DNA of 64,000 bases from NCBI GenBank assembly GCA_002900995.3, contig PJEW03000013.1, positions 769,395 through 833,394 on the forward strand, in the 5' to 3' direction. Under the pieces are notes generated by a model that saw only the letters and a program-made list of their open reading frames with translations, had not been told where the DNA came from and made no database searches. Position numbers and translations under genes: made by a program. The stretch is from Ganoderma boninense (lineage: Eukaryota; Basidiomycota; Agaricomycetes; Polyporales; Polyporaceae). Below, one piece after another: positions 1 through 10,653 of this stretch (the first letter of the stretch is position 1; the number at the start of each line of letters is the position of its first letter).

Positions 1-818
1 CCTCAGACCGTGTGCGTTGTCGGTATACTCCCTATACATGCCTCGCAGATCCGTACTAACCCTCTTCTCCACTGGATTAGACTCCCTGTGCACGTTGTAC
101 CCGTAGCAACACCTGCTACTACTCGTGCTATCCTCAAGGCTGAGAAGATCGCGTTCTACCAGCCCCTTGTATGCCGATTGACATCTTTCGTCCCGGTAGC
201 ATGAAATTGACTACATGGATTTCTATAGCGTCTAACGTAGCATATGTCCTGATACTATGTTCTGTGTACGTCCGTGATTTCCGTTAGTTAGGCCTGACCG
301 TGCAGATGTCTCCCATATGCGTGCAATACCTAGTGCCCCTTCCCCCCGTATGTTCTGCTAGCCGTGTGTCCTGCTATCCCTTGAGTGATTCTAATATGGT
401 GCTCCTCAAACTCATCCGATTCCCATGTTGTGGACTCGGAACGTTATCGAGGTGCGTCGCCCTACTATCCACCCGTTTACCCGCACCCTCAAATTCTTCT
501 ACGCACAGAGACCCAACTAGTGCCTCATTATTGCCTAATTTCTTCTCGAATTGTAAGCGCCTGATTCCGTCGTAGGGAGTACGTCCAAACGTTACCATCC
601 ATCCAGCGGCAGCGCAGCTCGTGCGTTAGCACTTTCACCTCCCACATTTCGCTTGTGTCTGTCTGGCTGACACCGCTGCGTTTCTTGTCCCTCCTTTCCT
701 TAGTCTTCTCTCTGACTGGCCGAGCTCTCCCCCGCTCCTACGTCTTTCATGGTCCGACTTCGGGCTCGCGCACGCTGCAACTACATATACGCGTCCTCGC
801 GTCATTGCTCTGCCTTAG
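1..818. other. stretch without a supportable gene
   Basis: Short overlapping reading frames on both strands, none with a recognisable domain. The end of the stretch may hold an upstream exon of the T5orf172 gene that follows: a pyrimidine-rich tract ending in TTAG lies just before 819. I could not place a first exon with confidence. Confidence 0.4.
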
Positions 819-1609
819 TCCCACTCGCCGGTGTTCTCCACTTTCCTCGATGCGGTCGAACTCCCCATTACTGCGCTCGACACCAAGACGCCATCCTTTC
901 TACGACGTCTGCTCTTATTCGTAAGCCCCACGTTGTTCATTCTGTCAACTTCGCAAGTCAGGTCTCCCCTCGTCAACGTTCTCCCCGCCCTTACAGCTCC
1001 ACCAGCGTTCATCCCATCCACCCTCGAGTCTCGCACTCGCGTCGTCCTCCGCAACCAGATGCTTCGGCCGCTCTCGGACTCGGATAAGTCTGGTTACATT
1101 TACGCACTCGAAGTGTATGGTAAGTGCTACAATTCCCGGCCAACGACGCAGTCGCGCGACTGTTGCTCGCAGACCCCGCGCATCCGGATCTCATCCACAT
1201 CAAAGTTGGGCGGTCAAAGGACGTCAGAACTCGCCTCCGCCAACGTCGCGCGCGATGTCCCTCTTTCAACTACAAGTTAATTGGCAGCTATCCCTCCGTT
1301 AAATCCGGCACCAGCTCAGCTCCGGTGCCGTACTGCGACCTCCTCGAGCGCCTTGTACACATCGAGCTCACCGACTTATCTTCAAAGTCATACCCTACCG
1401 GACGGGACGCACCGGCTTCCCAATGTCGTGACTGTTAGTCGTTCCTAGCTATTGAGCCCCCTGCGTGCATTCATATCCGTCTAGGTTTTAAGCACCATGC
1501 AGAAATGTTCACATTCGTCAGGCTGAAAGGGCACAGCCGCGGGCGCGAGTGGTCGCGTATAATCCTCCCGGTAATAGCCCGATGGGCCCAATTTGTCCGT
1601 TTGCTGTAG
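819..1609 (+). CDS. T5orf172 / GIY-YIG-like protein, copy 1 (N-terminus unresolved)
   Basis: Three coding blocks read in one spliced frame: 819-1119, 1173-1433 and 1485-1609 (TAG). Introns 1120-1172 (53 nt) and 1434-1484 (51 nt) have GT-AG ends and are both phase 1. The protein shows GYIYALEVY, then IHIKVGRS, a basic stretch with R residues and CPSF, GSYP, then ERLVHIEL, and ends with CRDC, an HHAEMF block and REW. This order is that of the T5orf172 domain (MUG113-like branch of the GIY-YIG superfamily): Y of GYIY and YIG-like KVG, catalytic-type Arg, and the Glu of ERLVH. Such proteins are common in mushroom genomes; their role is not established, and nuclease activity is inference. The frame opens just after an in-frame TAG at 816-818 and has no early ATG, so an upstream exon is likely. 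A decayed paralogue lies at 59952-61189 on the other strand with the same two intron positions. Confidence 0.72.
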
Positions 1610-2384
1610 CCGCCCCTACGGTATATCTCTTCCACAAAGGTAATGTTGAAATGTGTGCTAATGTCTGCGACTCAACATGTTCGCCCTCGCGCTGCGCTGT
1701 GCCCGGTCTCGGCGAAACATGACCAGATCAGCTCTGAGTCCTGGGAGTACTGTAATTCTTGTCTCGGATACCGTACGCGCGTCACAATTCCCGCGGCCGA
1801 ATCATAATCAAGTCTCGCTGGAGGCTTACCAGGGCTAACTTGCGCTTGACCTACAACATCGCGCTATATTTAATTGTGCTCTCTGAAGTAAAATGCAATT
1901 ATCATTCGAAAATCAACAGAGTTTTCCAGCGTGGTTGCCCTCCATGGGGGCGCGTATATCGCGACCGTGTTACTCGTTGTTCTGAAGCGCCGGGAAAGCG
2001 CGCTCTCGCGTTCCGGGGCGCTTAGTCTTCCCCTTGTCGCCGTCGCCGCTTTGTCCACCAAAGCCCTCGCTGTATGTTTCAAACAGGGCGTCCACGGCCG
2101 AGGGTTCTTTGAGAGAGGTCTCAGCCCCAGCGGGCCAGACGCTTGGCTACACTTGGGACGTCCTCGGCCTCTTGGTCGCTGAGAGAAAAATCAAGCTTTC
2201 TCAACTATCTCTGTAAGTGTCCGCTTACCCACTTAAGGGTTCTATGTAAATTCTATGGAGTGTAGAATCGCACTGGAAATTCAATGTTCTCGAGTTCGGG
2301 AAAGGACTAGCATATAGTCCAGCACGAAAACGCGAGTGTTTCGGATATAGACGCCGAAAGGCACTGCATCAGACGCTGTCAAAC
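1610..2384. other. stretch without a supportable gene
   Basis: Only short overlapping frames without domain features. I see no terminal repeats or clear regulatory elements here. Confidence 0.4.
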
Positions 2385-3150
2385 CGTGGCACCATTCTTT
2401 TTTTTTTTTTTTTTTTAAGGTGCAATCCATCCGGTCGGGCACAGTGGTGCCCCTCAGTGGATTATTGCTCGGTTGTGGGCAGCGCCCGGCACCGTGTCGA
2501 GGGAAATGCTTTACGCACATCGAGACTGCAATCGATAGTGTGGGACTCTCCGTCTACTGTCAGCCAGCGTGCTCATGCTATCCGACTCCGGTTTGCTCTC
2601 CTGGCTTTGGCATACCCACTAAAACCCCCGGCACGCCTATCCAATCGGGCGGCAGGGCGCTCTCCTCTCTGAGGACACCACCCCAGGTAGCGAGCACAGA
2701 GCTTCGCGTCAGCGCCTTACGGCCCCATTTCTGGCCCGTGAGGCATTGGTCCAGGCGGATTCGCCGGTTGATCCTCTTCTCCCATCTCCGCAGCGCCTCC
2801 GCTTCAGTATGCCACCTTTCGGGGTCATCATCTCTGTCAATGACTCGCTCGCATCTCAGGACCCAAATTAGATACACCGATTCCGTCAAGACAATGCGGA
2901 CTAGCCTGTCCACTGCAGGGCACCGCTTCTCTTTCAAGACTCTCATCGAGGCGCATGGAGCTGCAAGTGCTAGACCCATGTCCATATTCAGGGTGATACC
3001 GCACTTTCGTTGTATTATTTGAGTTGCTAACCTCCAAACTATTTCCTGGCCTGTGGCTTCACATTGCAGCAGGATATGCTCCATTGACTCAGTTTGCCCA
3101 CAGGCACGGCACGTCATTCGGCTCTCGTAGCCACTCGTGGCACCATTCTT
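2385..3150 (-). mobile_element. 5'-truncated LINE insertion with poly(A) tail and target-site duplication
   Basis: On the minus strand the insertion begins near 3135 inside the C-terminal part of a LINE ORF2, ends its frame at 2578, and continues through a 3' UTR into a run of 19 A residues (T run at 2398-2416 on the plus strand). The 15-mer CGTGGCACCATTCTT occurs at 2385-2399 and again at 3136-3150, so the insertion is bounded by a 13-15 bp direct repeat (the last bases merge with the T run). Heavy 5' truncation, poly(A) tail and a target duplication of this size are the signature of target-primed reverse transcription. This is a different LINE lineage from the large element at 36-45 kb. Confidence 0.88.
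2578..3135 (-). pseudogene. LINE ORF2 C-terminal fragment with zinc-binding motif
   Basis: About 185 residues of open frame on the minus strand. Near the start it has CRACGQTESMEHILLQC, a Cys-x2-Cys...His-x4-Cys zinc motif typical of the extreme C-terminus of LINE ORF2 proteins (zf-RVT type). A Trp/Arg-rich helical tail follows, with IVWRLA, LIWVLRCERVI and RRWEKRINRR, to the stop at 2578. No reverse transcriptase or nuclease domain remains. The open frame extends upstream of 3135 only by chance into flanking DNA: the target duplication marks the true boundary. Dead on arrival by 5' truncation. Confidence 0.8.
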
Positions 3151-4540
3151 CATTTCATCCATGTACATCTCGCCAGCCGTAGTCGGGGACCGAGGGTCCG
3201 GAAATCGAAGTCGTACGAGAACGGGTCGAGCCAAGAGAGAGAGAGACAAAGGTAAGCTAAGTAAAAGGAAGCGAGAGTGAAAGAGAGACGGAATGAGGGT
3301 ATGGGCGCGACAGCGCAAACGTGTAAGAGGTTGAAGGAAGAGATCGAGGAGGATCGAGGTTGTAAACCTTGGGGCACGATGCCGGGTGGCGAAGCCATGG
3401 CCTAATCGGGTAAGTCAGACGCCGGTCCCTTACATTTCTGCAGCTATTGCCATGATTCTAGTGTCTAATTGTAGCTACTGGTAATCTGAATGTATTGAAA
3501 TCAATTGTGTGTTGCGGTTTCATGAAACGTAGGCTTGATTGTCCAAACATTCTTTTGGCGCTTAAGGAAGCATTTCCACCTGATGTAACACCTTGGCTCA
3601 AATTCGTCGTGCAGCACTGTGTATGTCCAGGAAAAAGCTCATTATAATCATTAAAACAAGGGACATTTAGTATGCAAAGTTTCATACTATGGTGTGATGA
3701 TTTGAATGAAGCATAGACGAAATATTCATAGAGAGTAGGTACATATTTCGCACAGTCAAATCTACATGGTTCTCCAATGTTTACAGCAAGATTTTGTGGG
3801 GTTAAATGAACGTTGTGGGCCCATATTTTGCACATAGTTTAGAGACAACATACGGAATATATTTCAACAAAAATCAAGGAGAAAGCTTCGCTCCTTGTCG
3901 AGATATAGACAAAATGTTACACCAGATGGAGGTGTTACGTCAGCCGGTTGATGACTGTATCACTCACCTAGGACGCCAAGATGAGTGACGCTGAAGACCG
4001 TTAGTCAAACCGGTCGCTGTTATCACGACTTTGTTAGCGTAATATATACTATGTCTCAAGAGGAGTTGGGATGAAAACCTAGACAACTGTAGCGTCTTTG
4101 GGCACTATCAACTTGGGCACCACGACGCAGAACGCAACGCCGTGCTGCAACGACGATATCTGTAAATTGACAGACTCGCGTGATTTTCCAACTCCTTCGA
4201 CGCGCCCCCCCTTCGACGCGATTGCCGCCGCTTCCTGATCGAATAAAAGTCCGGCCCAAGAGTTTGGCAGTCCCTGCCGAACAGCTATGCCCTCGACCCA
4301 CCACTCCTTCCTGACGCTCTCGCCATTCCCCTCCGGTCGTGTTGTCGCGCAGTGAGCGCTCTCGATCGCATCTGCCTCATGCACGCTCATCGTCGTTTAA
4401 GTCGCCACGGTCGCACAGGTACAACTGAGGGCGTCCATTCGCTGCATCCCGCCTTCTCCGCCGCGGCTCGGCACCCTTTGCTGCACAAGAAAGTACCGCT
4501 GACATTACATCGCGGTCACTATAGCTGTCGTGAGCAAACT
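3151..4540. other. AT-richer stretch, one unassigned ORF, no supported gene
   Basis: From about 3430 to 4060 the base composition becomes clearly more AT-rich than the surroundings. A 125-codon minus-strand frame that starts with ATG (3835 down to 3458) lies in it; I recognise no domain, and it may be a relic of another mobile element. The remainder holds only short frames. Confidence 0.35.
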
Positions 4541-5527
4541 GAGGGGAACGGGAAAGAAAGTCCAGCCAAGAAGGTTCGATTCAATCCTGGTATGCAAGCG
4601 CCGTGCATGTCTTCCCTCCGGCGAACGACTGCCCTGGGTCTCTCTCGTGTCTGTCTCCTACCTCACACCGGCAATGCCCTTCAAGCCTCCTCGGCGGGAT
4701 GTGACTGGCCTGCCTTCAGTCAAGGGCTTCGTGCCCTCTCCCTGCCGCAACTCGTCAATGCTGCCGCAGGCATTGTCCACCCTACACGTCAAGACCCAAC
4801 TGATCTTAAGTCAGATCCAGGTTCTGGAAGTTCTGGTCGCTAACTGGCTGCCGGAGAGTTGGCTGTTGCATATGGGAGTTCTGGAAGCGACGCTGCCCAT
4901 GAAATGAGTAATCGGTCAGGGAGTTCTGGTGGTCCTCCGGCCACTCGTGCGCTGAAGATGGATTCTGGGGGCTCGAATGGTGAGTTCACCACTCATGTTC
5001 TTCCCGACGGCCATTGGCAGCTGGCTCTCCCACCTGCTATTCGACAGCAAAGGGCAGAAGCTGCCATCGTCGCAGCCGCCACGCTGTCTTCATACCTTGG
5101 GCACTCGCAGCCGCATGCTCTCGCGACTGGCGCAGCAGCCGTGTTCTCTCCTCGACCACATGTCCCTTTGCGGCTGCTACACCCCTCTCCCCCGTCATCC
5201 TTACCATATCCCGCTCCGAAGCCGAAGCCTCCAGCCTTGACGGCGAAGCTTTCGGTCTCATCGTCGCAATACATTCATCTCCAACAGCCCGTCATCTCCC
5301 CCCGCCCGCTCTCTTCTCTATACCGACCACCTCAACTCCTTCCGCTTCCCCAAAACATATTCTTCACCGCCACTATTCTCACCGCCACCCCTCAACACCG
5401 CCTTGCCCTTGTGTCACTGGCTTCTTGACATCTTCCGCCGTATTCCTTTGAACCATACTGTCCTCGCCTACACACCAGCACACGCTTCCCACAATACTCC
5501 TCCCGCTATTCACCTGAGATAAGGCCC
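4541..5527 (+). pseudogene. decayed LINE ORF2 fragment (RNase H region), related to the large LINE
   Basis: Three frames in succession match the tail of the large LINE ORF2 (about 43980-44770). First LQASSAGCDWP corresponds to LQSYSARHDWP. A Gly/Ser linker with GSSGG follows, then EFTTHVLPDGHWQLALPP against ELTTRVTSDTRWQLALPP. After frameshifts come SSLDGEAFGLIVA (the Glu motif of RNase H), LLYTDHLNSFRF (the Asp motif) and LLDIFRRI with AYTPAHASHNTP. The frames are broken by indels and the sequence stops matching near 5525. It is a diverged copy, not a recent duplicate. No reverse transcriptase part is present. Confidence 0.8.
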
Positions 5528-6100
5528 TACATCCCTCCGTGAGACCAGTAAGTGGCAGGAAATGTGTCTGAGAGGTCGCGACCGACTGACCGTCTCGCTT
5601 GCAGGCTATAAATGGATGATCCACGTTGCACGCGGAATCGTTGGGTAGCAGTCCAACGATTCATCCAGCGTTCCACCGCAGATGAGACGTCTTGCAGGAC
5701 GGCTCATGGATACGGTGCAGGGCAACTGTCTCTCGCTGGCTCGTATATGCTCTTGCGTTGCGCTGTGTATAGCTCAACCACCCCGCTGACCCTTCTATCG
5801 CCCTTACCGTCCATTTGTGCAGCCACGTGCAGCAAACGACCTCTCTCTCACAATCTTCGCTGTTTTCCAGTGCTGTGTCTTGACCTCCTGCCATTTCCTT
5901 TGTCTCCTTTCATCACCATACAACGCCCTCGACTTGTCTCTCCATCTGAGCGTGTACCATGTCGCGCGCTCCAATGTATTGTCACAATGAGTACTCTAAG
6001 GAGTGGATAGGGATAATTAGTTATCATTTGTCACCAGTAGCGTGTTAAGTGTGGGCAGAGGAAGAGGGGATATATTGCTATTACTTTAAGGTAATGCAAA
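5528..6100. other. stretch without a supportable gene
   Basis: Short frames only. A T-rich and C-rich tract near 5770-5950 is unremarkable. I see no features here. Confidence 0.35.
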
Positions 6101-6290
6101 GACCTCGTAGTGCAGTTGGCTAGAGCGCGTCATGCAACTCGCGCCGCGGGTTCGAACCCACGTTCGGGAAATTCTTAGCTTTTGGCGCTACGCATTAAGC
6201 CTCCCGAAAAGTTAATCCCGCCGTCGGGGTCAACCCGTCGGCGCTGCCGCGCTGGAGTTTGGCTGGCGGGCGCCCTACGGGCGCTTCTCC
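6101..6290 (+). other. tRNA-like Pol III promoter, possible SINE head
   Basis: TAGTGCAGTTGG at 6108-6119 fits the A-box consensus and GGTTCGAACCC at 6149-6159 fits the B box; the gap between them is 29 bases, the spacing seen inside tRNA genes. The surrounding 72 nt do not fold as a working tRNA: the acceptor ends (GACCTCG and the bases after 6160) do not pair, the T stem has mismatches, and the putative anticodon stem closes over a 10-nt loop. Downstream DNA to about 6290 includes a hairpin (GGGCGCCCTACGGGCGC). This fits a tRNA-derived SINE or a dead tRNA gene. I saw no poly(A) tail or flanking duplication, so the SINE reading is inference. Confidence 0.5.
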
Positions 6291-7428
6291 CTTACTGGAG
6301 AAGATGAACTATGAACATCAGTAACTAAAGGCGAAAGATTATCCGACCTGGCTGAAACTGGTGAAGCTGCGGTGACAACGCGAGCGACCCAAGCTCTGGC
6401 TAGTCTCAACGACAATTGATCTCGCGCGATGCCCCCATAATGCCTTCCCAAACCGTCTCGATCAACGCAAGGAGTGAGTGCAATGGGAGATGTGAGAGCA
6501 ATATGTATGCTGTACGCTGAGGACGACTGCCATTGCTTATGTGAACTGTAAACAGGCTCCGATCTCCTACCCGCCCGCTTGTAGGTTGGAGTTTGAGTCA
6601 GTTACTGGAATGTAATCGGACTACGGGCGCAGCCAGTGGGACGAGTGTCAGCACCACTGAAGACGTCGACTACAGTCACACTCAAGCCACGCTGCAGTGA
6701 GGATCCCAGACGAGACGCTATCCTTCTCGTTTTGCTCATGGCGCAGCAGGGCCCTAACTCGGACCTTGTTGTTCGGTCAAGGAGGGAGTACGGTGGAAGC
6801 GCATGGCTGCTCCCTCGCCAATCGTTGAGTTTTCACCTCCACGGAGGCCAGAGGCACTCCCAATTCAACTGATCGACTTCTCAAGTATGTCTGTTGCCAA
6901 ATGCGAAACTCCAACAGTTATAGATCCCCCGCGTTCTTAGACACTGGTACGTTGCTAGCTGACTCGCCTTGTGGAATAGCTTGACCGACGTCTCGGTCCG
7001 CTATAGTGCACTTCGAGGACCGCATATGGCCGCCGTCGGTGACTCCGAACACATTCTTCTTGCCGTGCGTCTTGAGCCTGAAGAGTGCGACACCAGCGGC
7101 CTGCAACTGGACAACTACCTGCCACGAGAGGAGACAATCCCCCTGCAAGCATCGATGGGGCTCAACGATGACACCGCCACGTTTTGAAGACCATCGTGAG
7201 CTGTCGAATATTCTTGAGTACCTTCTCCCGTTGACTTATTACCGTAGGTTCAGCATGTATTACAACTGTCATGCCTTGGCACCTCCGGCGACACCCCCTC
7301 TGCGACCGCCAAAACACTCAAATCAGCTGGTACGAACTTTTGATCTCCGAATACAGACACCCCTCGCACAGACCCGCGAACCACCCAACAGCACGATGCA
7401 GCGTGGTAGATGTCGGAAATCATGTCAT
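6291..7428. other. stretch without a supportable gene
   Basis: Several short frames on both strands, none with a recognisable motif. The last few hundred bases are downstream of the minus-strand gene that follows and could hold its 3' UTR. Confidence 0.35.
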
Positions 7429-8302
7429 CTACAGGGTGCTGCGCGCATCCATGGAAGAGCCAGCTGCGGAGCCAGGATCAGATGAGCGCAAAGCCCCTCT
7501 GAATGCCTCGAGGCGGCGACCAATAAGGTCGACGTCCCATCTGCTGACGACTGTGGAGAGATGCTGATTGATTTCATGACTTGTGAAAAACCACTGGGGT
7601 GGCAAGTTGTACGCATTGTTGTCCTTGACGACGCAGATGAATCCGTGGACGCCGCAGCGACACTTCAAGTAAAGGAACTGACAAGGGTCTTTTAGCGAAA
7701 CAGCTACATACCCAACGGATCGAGAGACGCACCAAGGCCTTGATGAGCTTAAATGTATCGTTAACCTCTCGAGCACGGTCCAACGGATCGGTATGGATGG
7801 CCAAGAAGTTCTGGCTAGCATCCCTTTCGAGCTCCACCAAGGACAACAACAAATCCTTGCGATCGCCCGTCAGGTTCTGAAATTCGTTAAGGAACTCTCT
7901 CTGGGCCTCCCGATCTTCGCTACTAGTGTCCTCCAGAACGGCATCTACGCACGTGTCAAATTGAAACCACCACGCTAGCAAGCCCAGAAACTCACCCCCT
8001 CGTTTCATACAGTTGGCCGTATAGTGCGATGTGCGCTTCGGCATGGGGTGTAAGAACGCGCAGCGGCGAAACATCAGGCTCATGTAGTAATCGGGATCGC
8101 GTCCGACCGTATTTGCCAAATGTCGAGCCTTCTCCTGCGCGAATCGGTATACCTCCTGTATTGCGTGCTCCACCTCGTCCAGATAGTCTTCCGCACGCGT
8201 AGCGATCAACGTCTCGGTTGAACTGGTGGGCCCGCCGTCGGTGGTGGGGACGACAGTCCTAATGACAGCGGAAGTTAGGTGTGATGTTTCGAAAGAGGAC
8301 AT
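7429..8302 (-). CDS. two-exon gene, hypothetical protein of 272 aa
   Basis: Exon 1 runs from the ATG at 8302 to 7733 (190 codons) and exon 2 from 7677 to the stop at 7429. The 55-nt intron (7732-7678) has GT-AG ends and is phase 0, joining LIKAL to FLYLK. The N-terminal half is a Ser/Thr-rich start followed by predicted helices (EDYLDEVEHAIQEVYRFAQ, RKDLLLSLVELERDA). The exon-2 part has CRCGVHGFICVVKD, LPPQWFF, HEINQHL and RWDVDLIGRRLEAF. From memory this last block resembles a family of unknown function seen in many Agaricomycetes; I cannot name it. An AATATAATA sequence near 8363 lies about 60 bp upstream of the ATG and could be a TATA element. The frame is intact. Confidence 0.6.
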
Positions 8303-8352
8303 CGCTGGGAAAGGAGGACGACAAGTGGCTGTCAGTCAACGCTCACCAGTGC

Positions 8353-8372
8353 GCAACAGGTATTATATTGGG
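8353..8372 (-). promoter_or_regulatory. possible TATA element of the 272-aa gene
   Basis: Minus strand reads CAATATAATA at about 8370-8361, roughly 60 bp upstream of the ATG at 8302. Position and sequence are plausible for a fungal core promoter; there is no further evidence. Confidence 0.3.
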
Positions 8373-8687
8373 TGTTTTGCAACGCGCGGCAAAAACCCTA
8401 CTGTCCGAGTGCCAGGAGCCGACGACGCACGGAACTTACTGACAAGCATGGTACAGATTCTAAGAGAACTTCATGGAGATATATTAAAACAAGCGAACAA
8501 GGCAGTCATATAAGGTGCGCTGTGGCCAGCATGTGCGGGATCCGAAGAGCGAGACGATAAACGCTGAAGCAAAGCATGGAAAAATTGGCGAAAATGACGT
8601 GAGATAAGGGAGCACGATATGTGGAGTGGTTCGTTGGCCTACTAAGGATCACGGTCTACAAAAAGCTCATAAAGCGTAACGCAGAAC

Positions 8688-10170
8688 TTAATGAGCTGGG
8701 CGGTCCTCACGCATGGCAGCCAGGAGCCCGTTGATCGTGTGATCGGGGTGGCCAGAAAGATCCCTCGCTACCGCGAGGCTCCAGCTGTCGCGATGGAAGC
8801 CATTTGAGATTAGGGTACGAACCTGATGAGTTTGCCGCGGCAGACCGTGGTAGGTCACAAGAAATCCAGTAGCGGGACACAACGGTACGACCGGCTGGGT
8901 AATGCCTATGATAGGCGACGTGCTTCGCTCCAAGGGAGCCGACGTACTCGGCCCCTGCGTCGCGAGCGCCGAAGACGGTGTGAACTGCGGTGAAGGGGGT
9001 CGCAGCAAAAGCCCCTCGCTGCCGATGGCGTGGAGTCGACCAGAACAGAAATGCGAGACCGCTGACACGGAGGATGAGCTCGGGCCATGAATGGGAGCTG
9101 TCCGACCTCTGGGAGGTTTCATGAGGCCCGTGGAGAGGAGGGGAACGCCGCACTCTGGGATGGCAGAAGTAGAGCCGACGTCATCTTGAAGTATGACAGG
9201 CAAGGGCTGTGGAGACGGGATAGATGCAGACGGCGGCGGAACAGGCGATGACGGAGAAGGCGAGAATAAAGCAGAGGACATCGGAGCGGGGAACATCGGA
9301 GCGGGCGATAGTGGAGGAAGTAGCCGTAGCGTAGGTGGAGGGACTTGTGCCAGCCCTTCTGCGGCGATGAGAAGGTCGACGAGGCCGGCATGGCGGCCAT
9401 AGAAGGAGTGTCTGGGGTTGATGACTCCGGAATGAGAGGCTGGCTGAGTCCGCGATTGAAGGTCGTTCGAAGAAGACTGGAATTGCTGAGGCGACCATCT
9501 AGGTGTACACTCTTAGCACGATCCCAATGCTCCTTGGTAAAGATCGCAACGTACTGGGCGTAGTATTGTACCAGTTGGGCAAATACTGTGCGAAGAGCAG
9601 GCTGCTCACGAAGTATTTGAGGGATGAAAACGTCGAGCCGGGCTTCTCTGGAAGGACCCAGGCATCGGGAAGGCGACTCCCGGGACAGTGGGACATGAAC
9701 GTTGAACCATCCCAGATCCGATCGAGCCAAGTGAGCTGGTATGCCACGACTGAGTCAGAGTGCACCAACAAACGAAAGCGAACTCACTAGGTTCATAGCC
9801 AGCCTGAGATAGCCCTCGCACATGTTGTTGGGCCAATTATCGCTCTTGAAGCATGAGTCTTGTAGTGGATGGGATGGAAGGAACCGGGACTAAGGGCGTG
9901 ATCGTTGTCGGTCGTGCCGCCATGAACCAAACAGGCGAACGCCATCGCACGAAGTCGCTCCTCAGGTAAGCTCGCAAAAATGGGATACTGTTTCAAGTAC
10001 CGAGCGACGTAAGACACCCCTTGTCGGAGGCATCGTAGCAGGAGGAGGTCATGGTGGGGGAAGACCTGGAAGGGGCGAAATTCAAAAAGGGTCATGGAAA
10101 CCAGCTCCTTCAAGACGCCACGCTCTCGGGGTCCTCGCCGTGCGGTCTGCCGAGTACATGCGTGGTGCAA
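8688..10170 (-). pseudogene. unknown gene family 1, copy 1 (frameshifted)
   Basis: Homologous blocks to the gene at 20461-21798 appear in the same order. YPIFASLPEERLRAMAFACLVHGG matches FHPFLRDLPVSRVRVAAITL. After a frameshift between about 9840 and 9900, DNWPNNMCEGYLRLAMNL matches TNWQDGLREEYMKLIMDL. A phase-0 intron follows (9787-9736, 52 nt), then LTWLDRIWDG against LTWQDRVSGG. After a second frameshift near 9640-9660, LDVFIPQILREQ...DRAKSV matches MDPFISPILLREQ...DKAKPY. The C-terminal part (to about 8688) is a Ser/Pro-rich low-complexity tail. Two frame breaks make this a probable pseudogene. Family and function not recognised. The N-terminal start is not defined. Confidence 0.6.
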
Positions 10171-10554
10171 ATGTCAGTGGATCCGTCCAAGAAGCCTTGG
10201 CTTAACGACGGACACAGGACAAACATGGTAAGGCGCTTGAAACGTGGCCCCTCTTCGCAACCAGGACGCATAAAATATCGCATACTCAATACTTTAATCG
10301 GATCGCGGCACCACATGCTACGCACCTGTGATAGCCCGCATGAACCTGGCGCAAGGACTGCAATTATTGGGCGCATATACCTTGCGGTGATAGTAGCGGC
10401 TTCCGCTTCTCAGATGAGACCAATGCCAACTGCAAGCAAAGGATTCTTCGAACCGTACGAGATGCACCACTACTAGTAGCATGAAGCTCGCTGGGAATGT
10501 ATTGAAACCCCGAAATGTAATTTCACACCCCGCTCCGTGGGGCGCTGTGACCTA
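10171..10554. other. short stretch without a supportable gene
   Basis: Region upstream of the minus-strand pseudogene. An AT-rich patch near 10268-10282 could be a remnant of its promoter. Nothing else is seen. Confidence 0.3.
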
Positions 10555-10653
10555 GCCTCTGGGCGTCTCTGGCGCTTCCCAGCCGCGTCGGCTACGTAGC
10601 TGACCTGAACGAGGTTTTTTTCGAATGCGACTACCGTTCTGCAAACAGCTGTA
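10555..10653 (+). mobile_element. one end of a Tc1/mariner-like MITE (same family as 52774-53229)
   Basis: About 98 bp match, in inverted orientation, the left end of the complete element at 52774. Shared blocks include CTGGGCGTCTC, CTTCCCAGC, CGTCGGCTACGTAGC, GAACGAG followed by a T run, and GTTCTGCAAACAGCTG. The element ends at CAGCTG (10651) and is followed by TA, as expected for a TA-targeting element. I found no matching left terminus upstream, so this is either a one-ended remnant or its other end has decayed. Confidence 0.65.

Noticed and set aside
2578..3318. Full 246-codon minus-strand frame as one protein
   Set aside because: The target duplication at 3136-3150 shows that the part upstream of 3135 is flanking DNA fused by chance.
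6101..6172. Functional tRNA gene
   Set aside because: A and B boxes fit, but the acceptor stem does not pair, the T stem has mismatches and the anticodon arm cannot form a 7-nt loop. Recorded as tRNA-like only.
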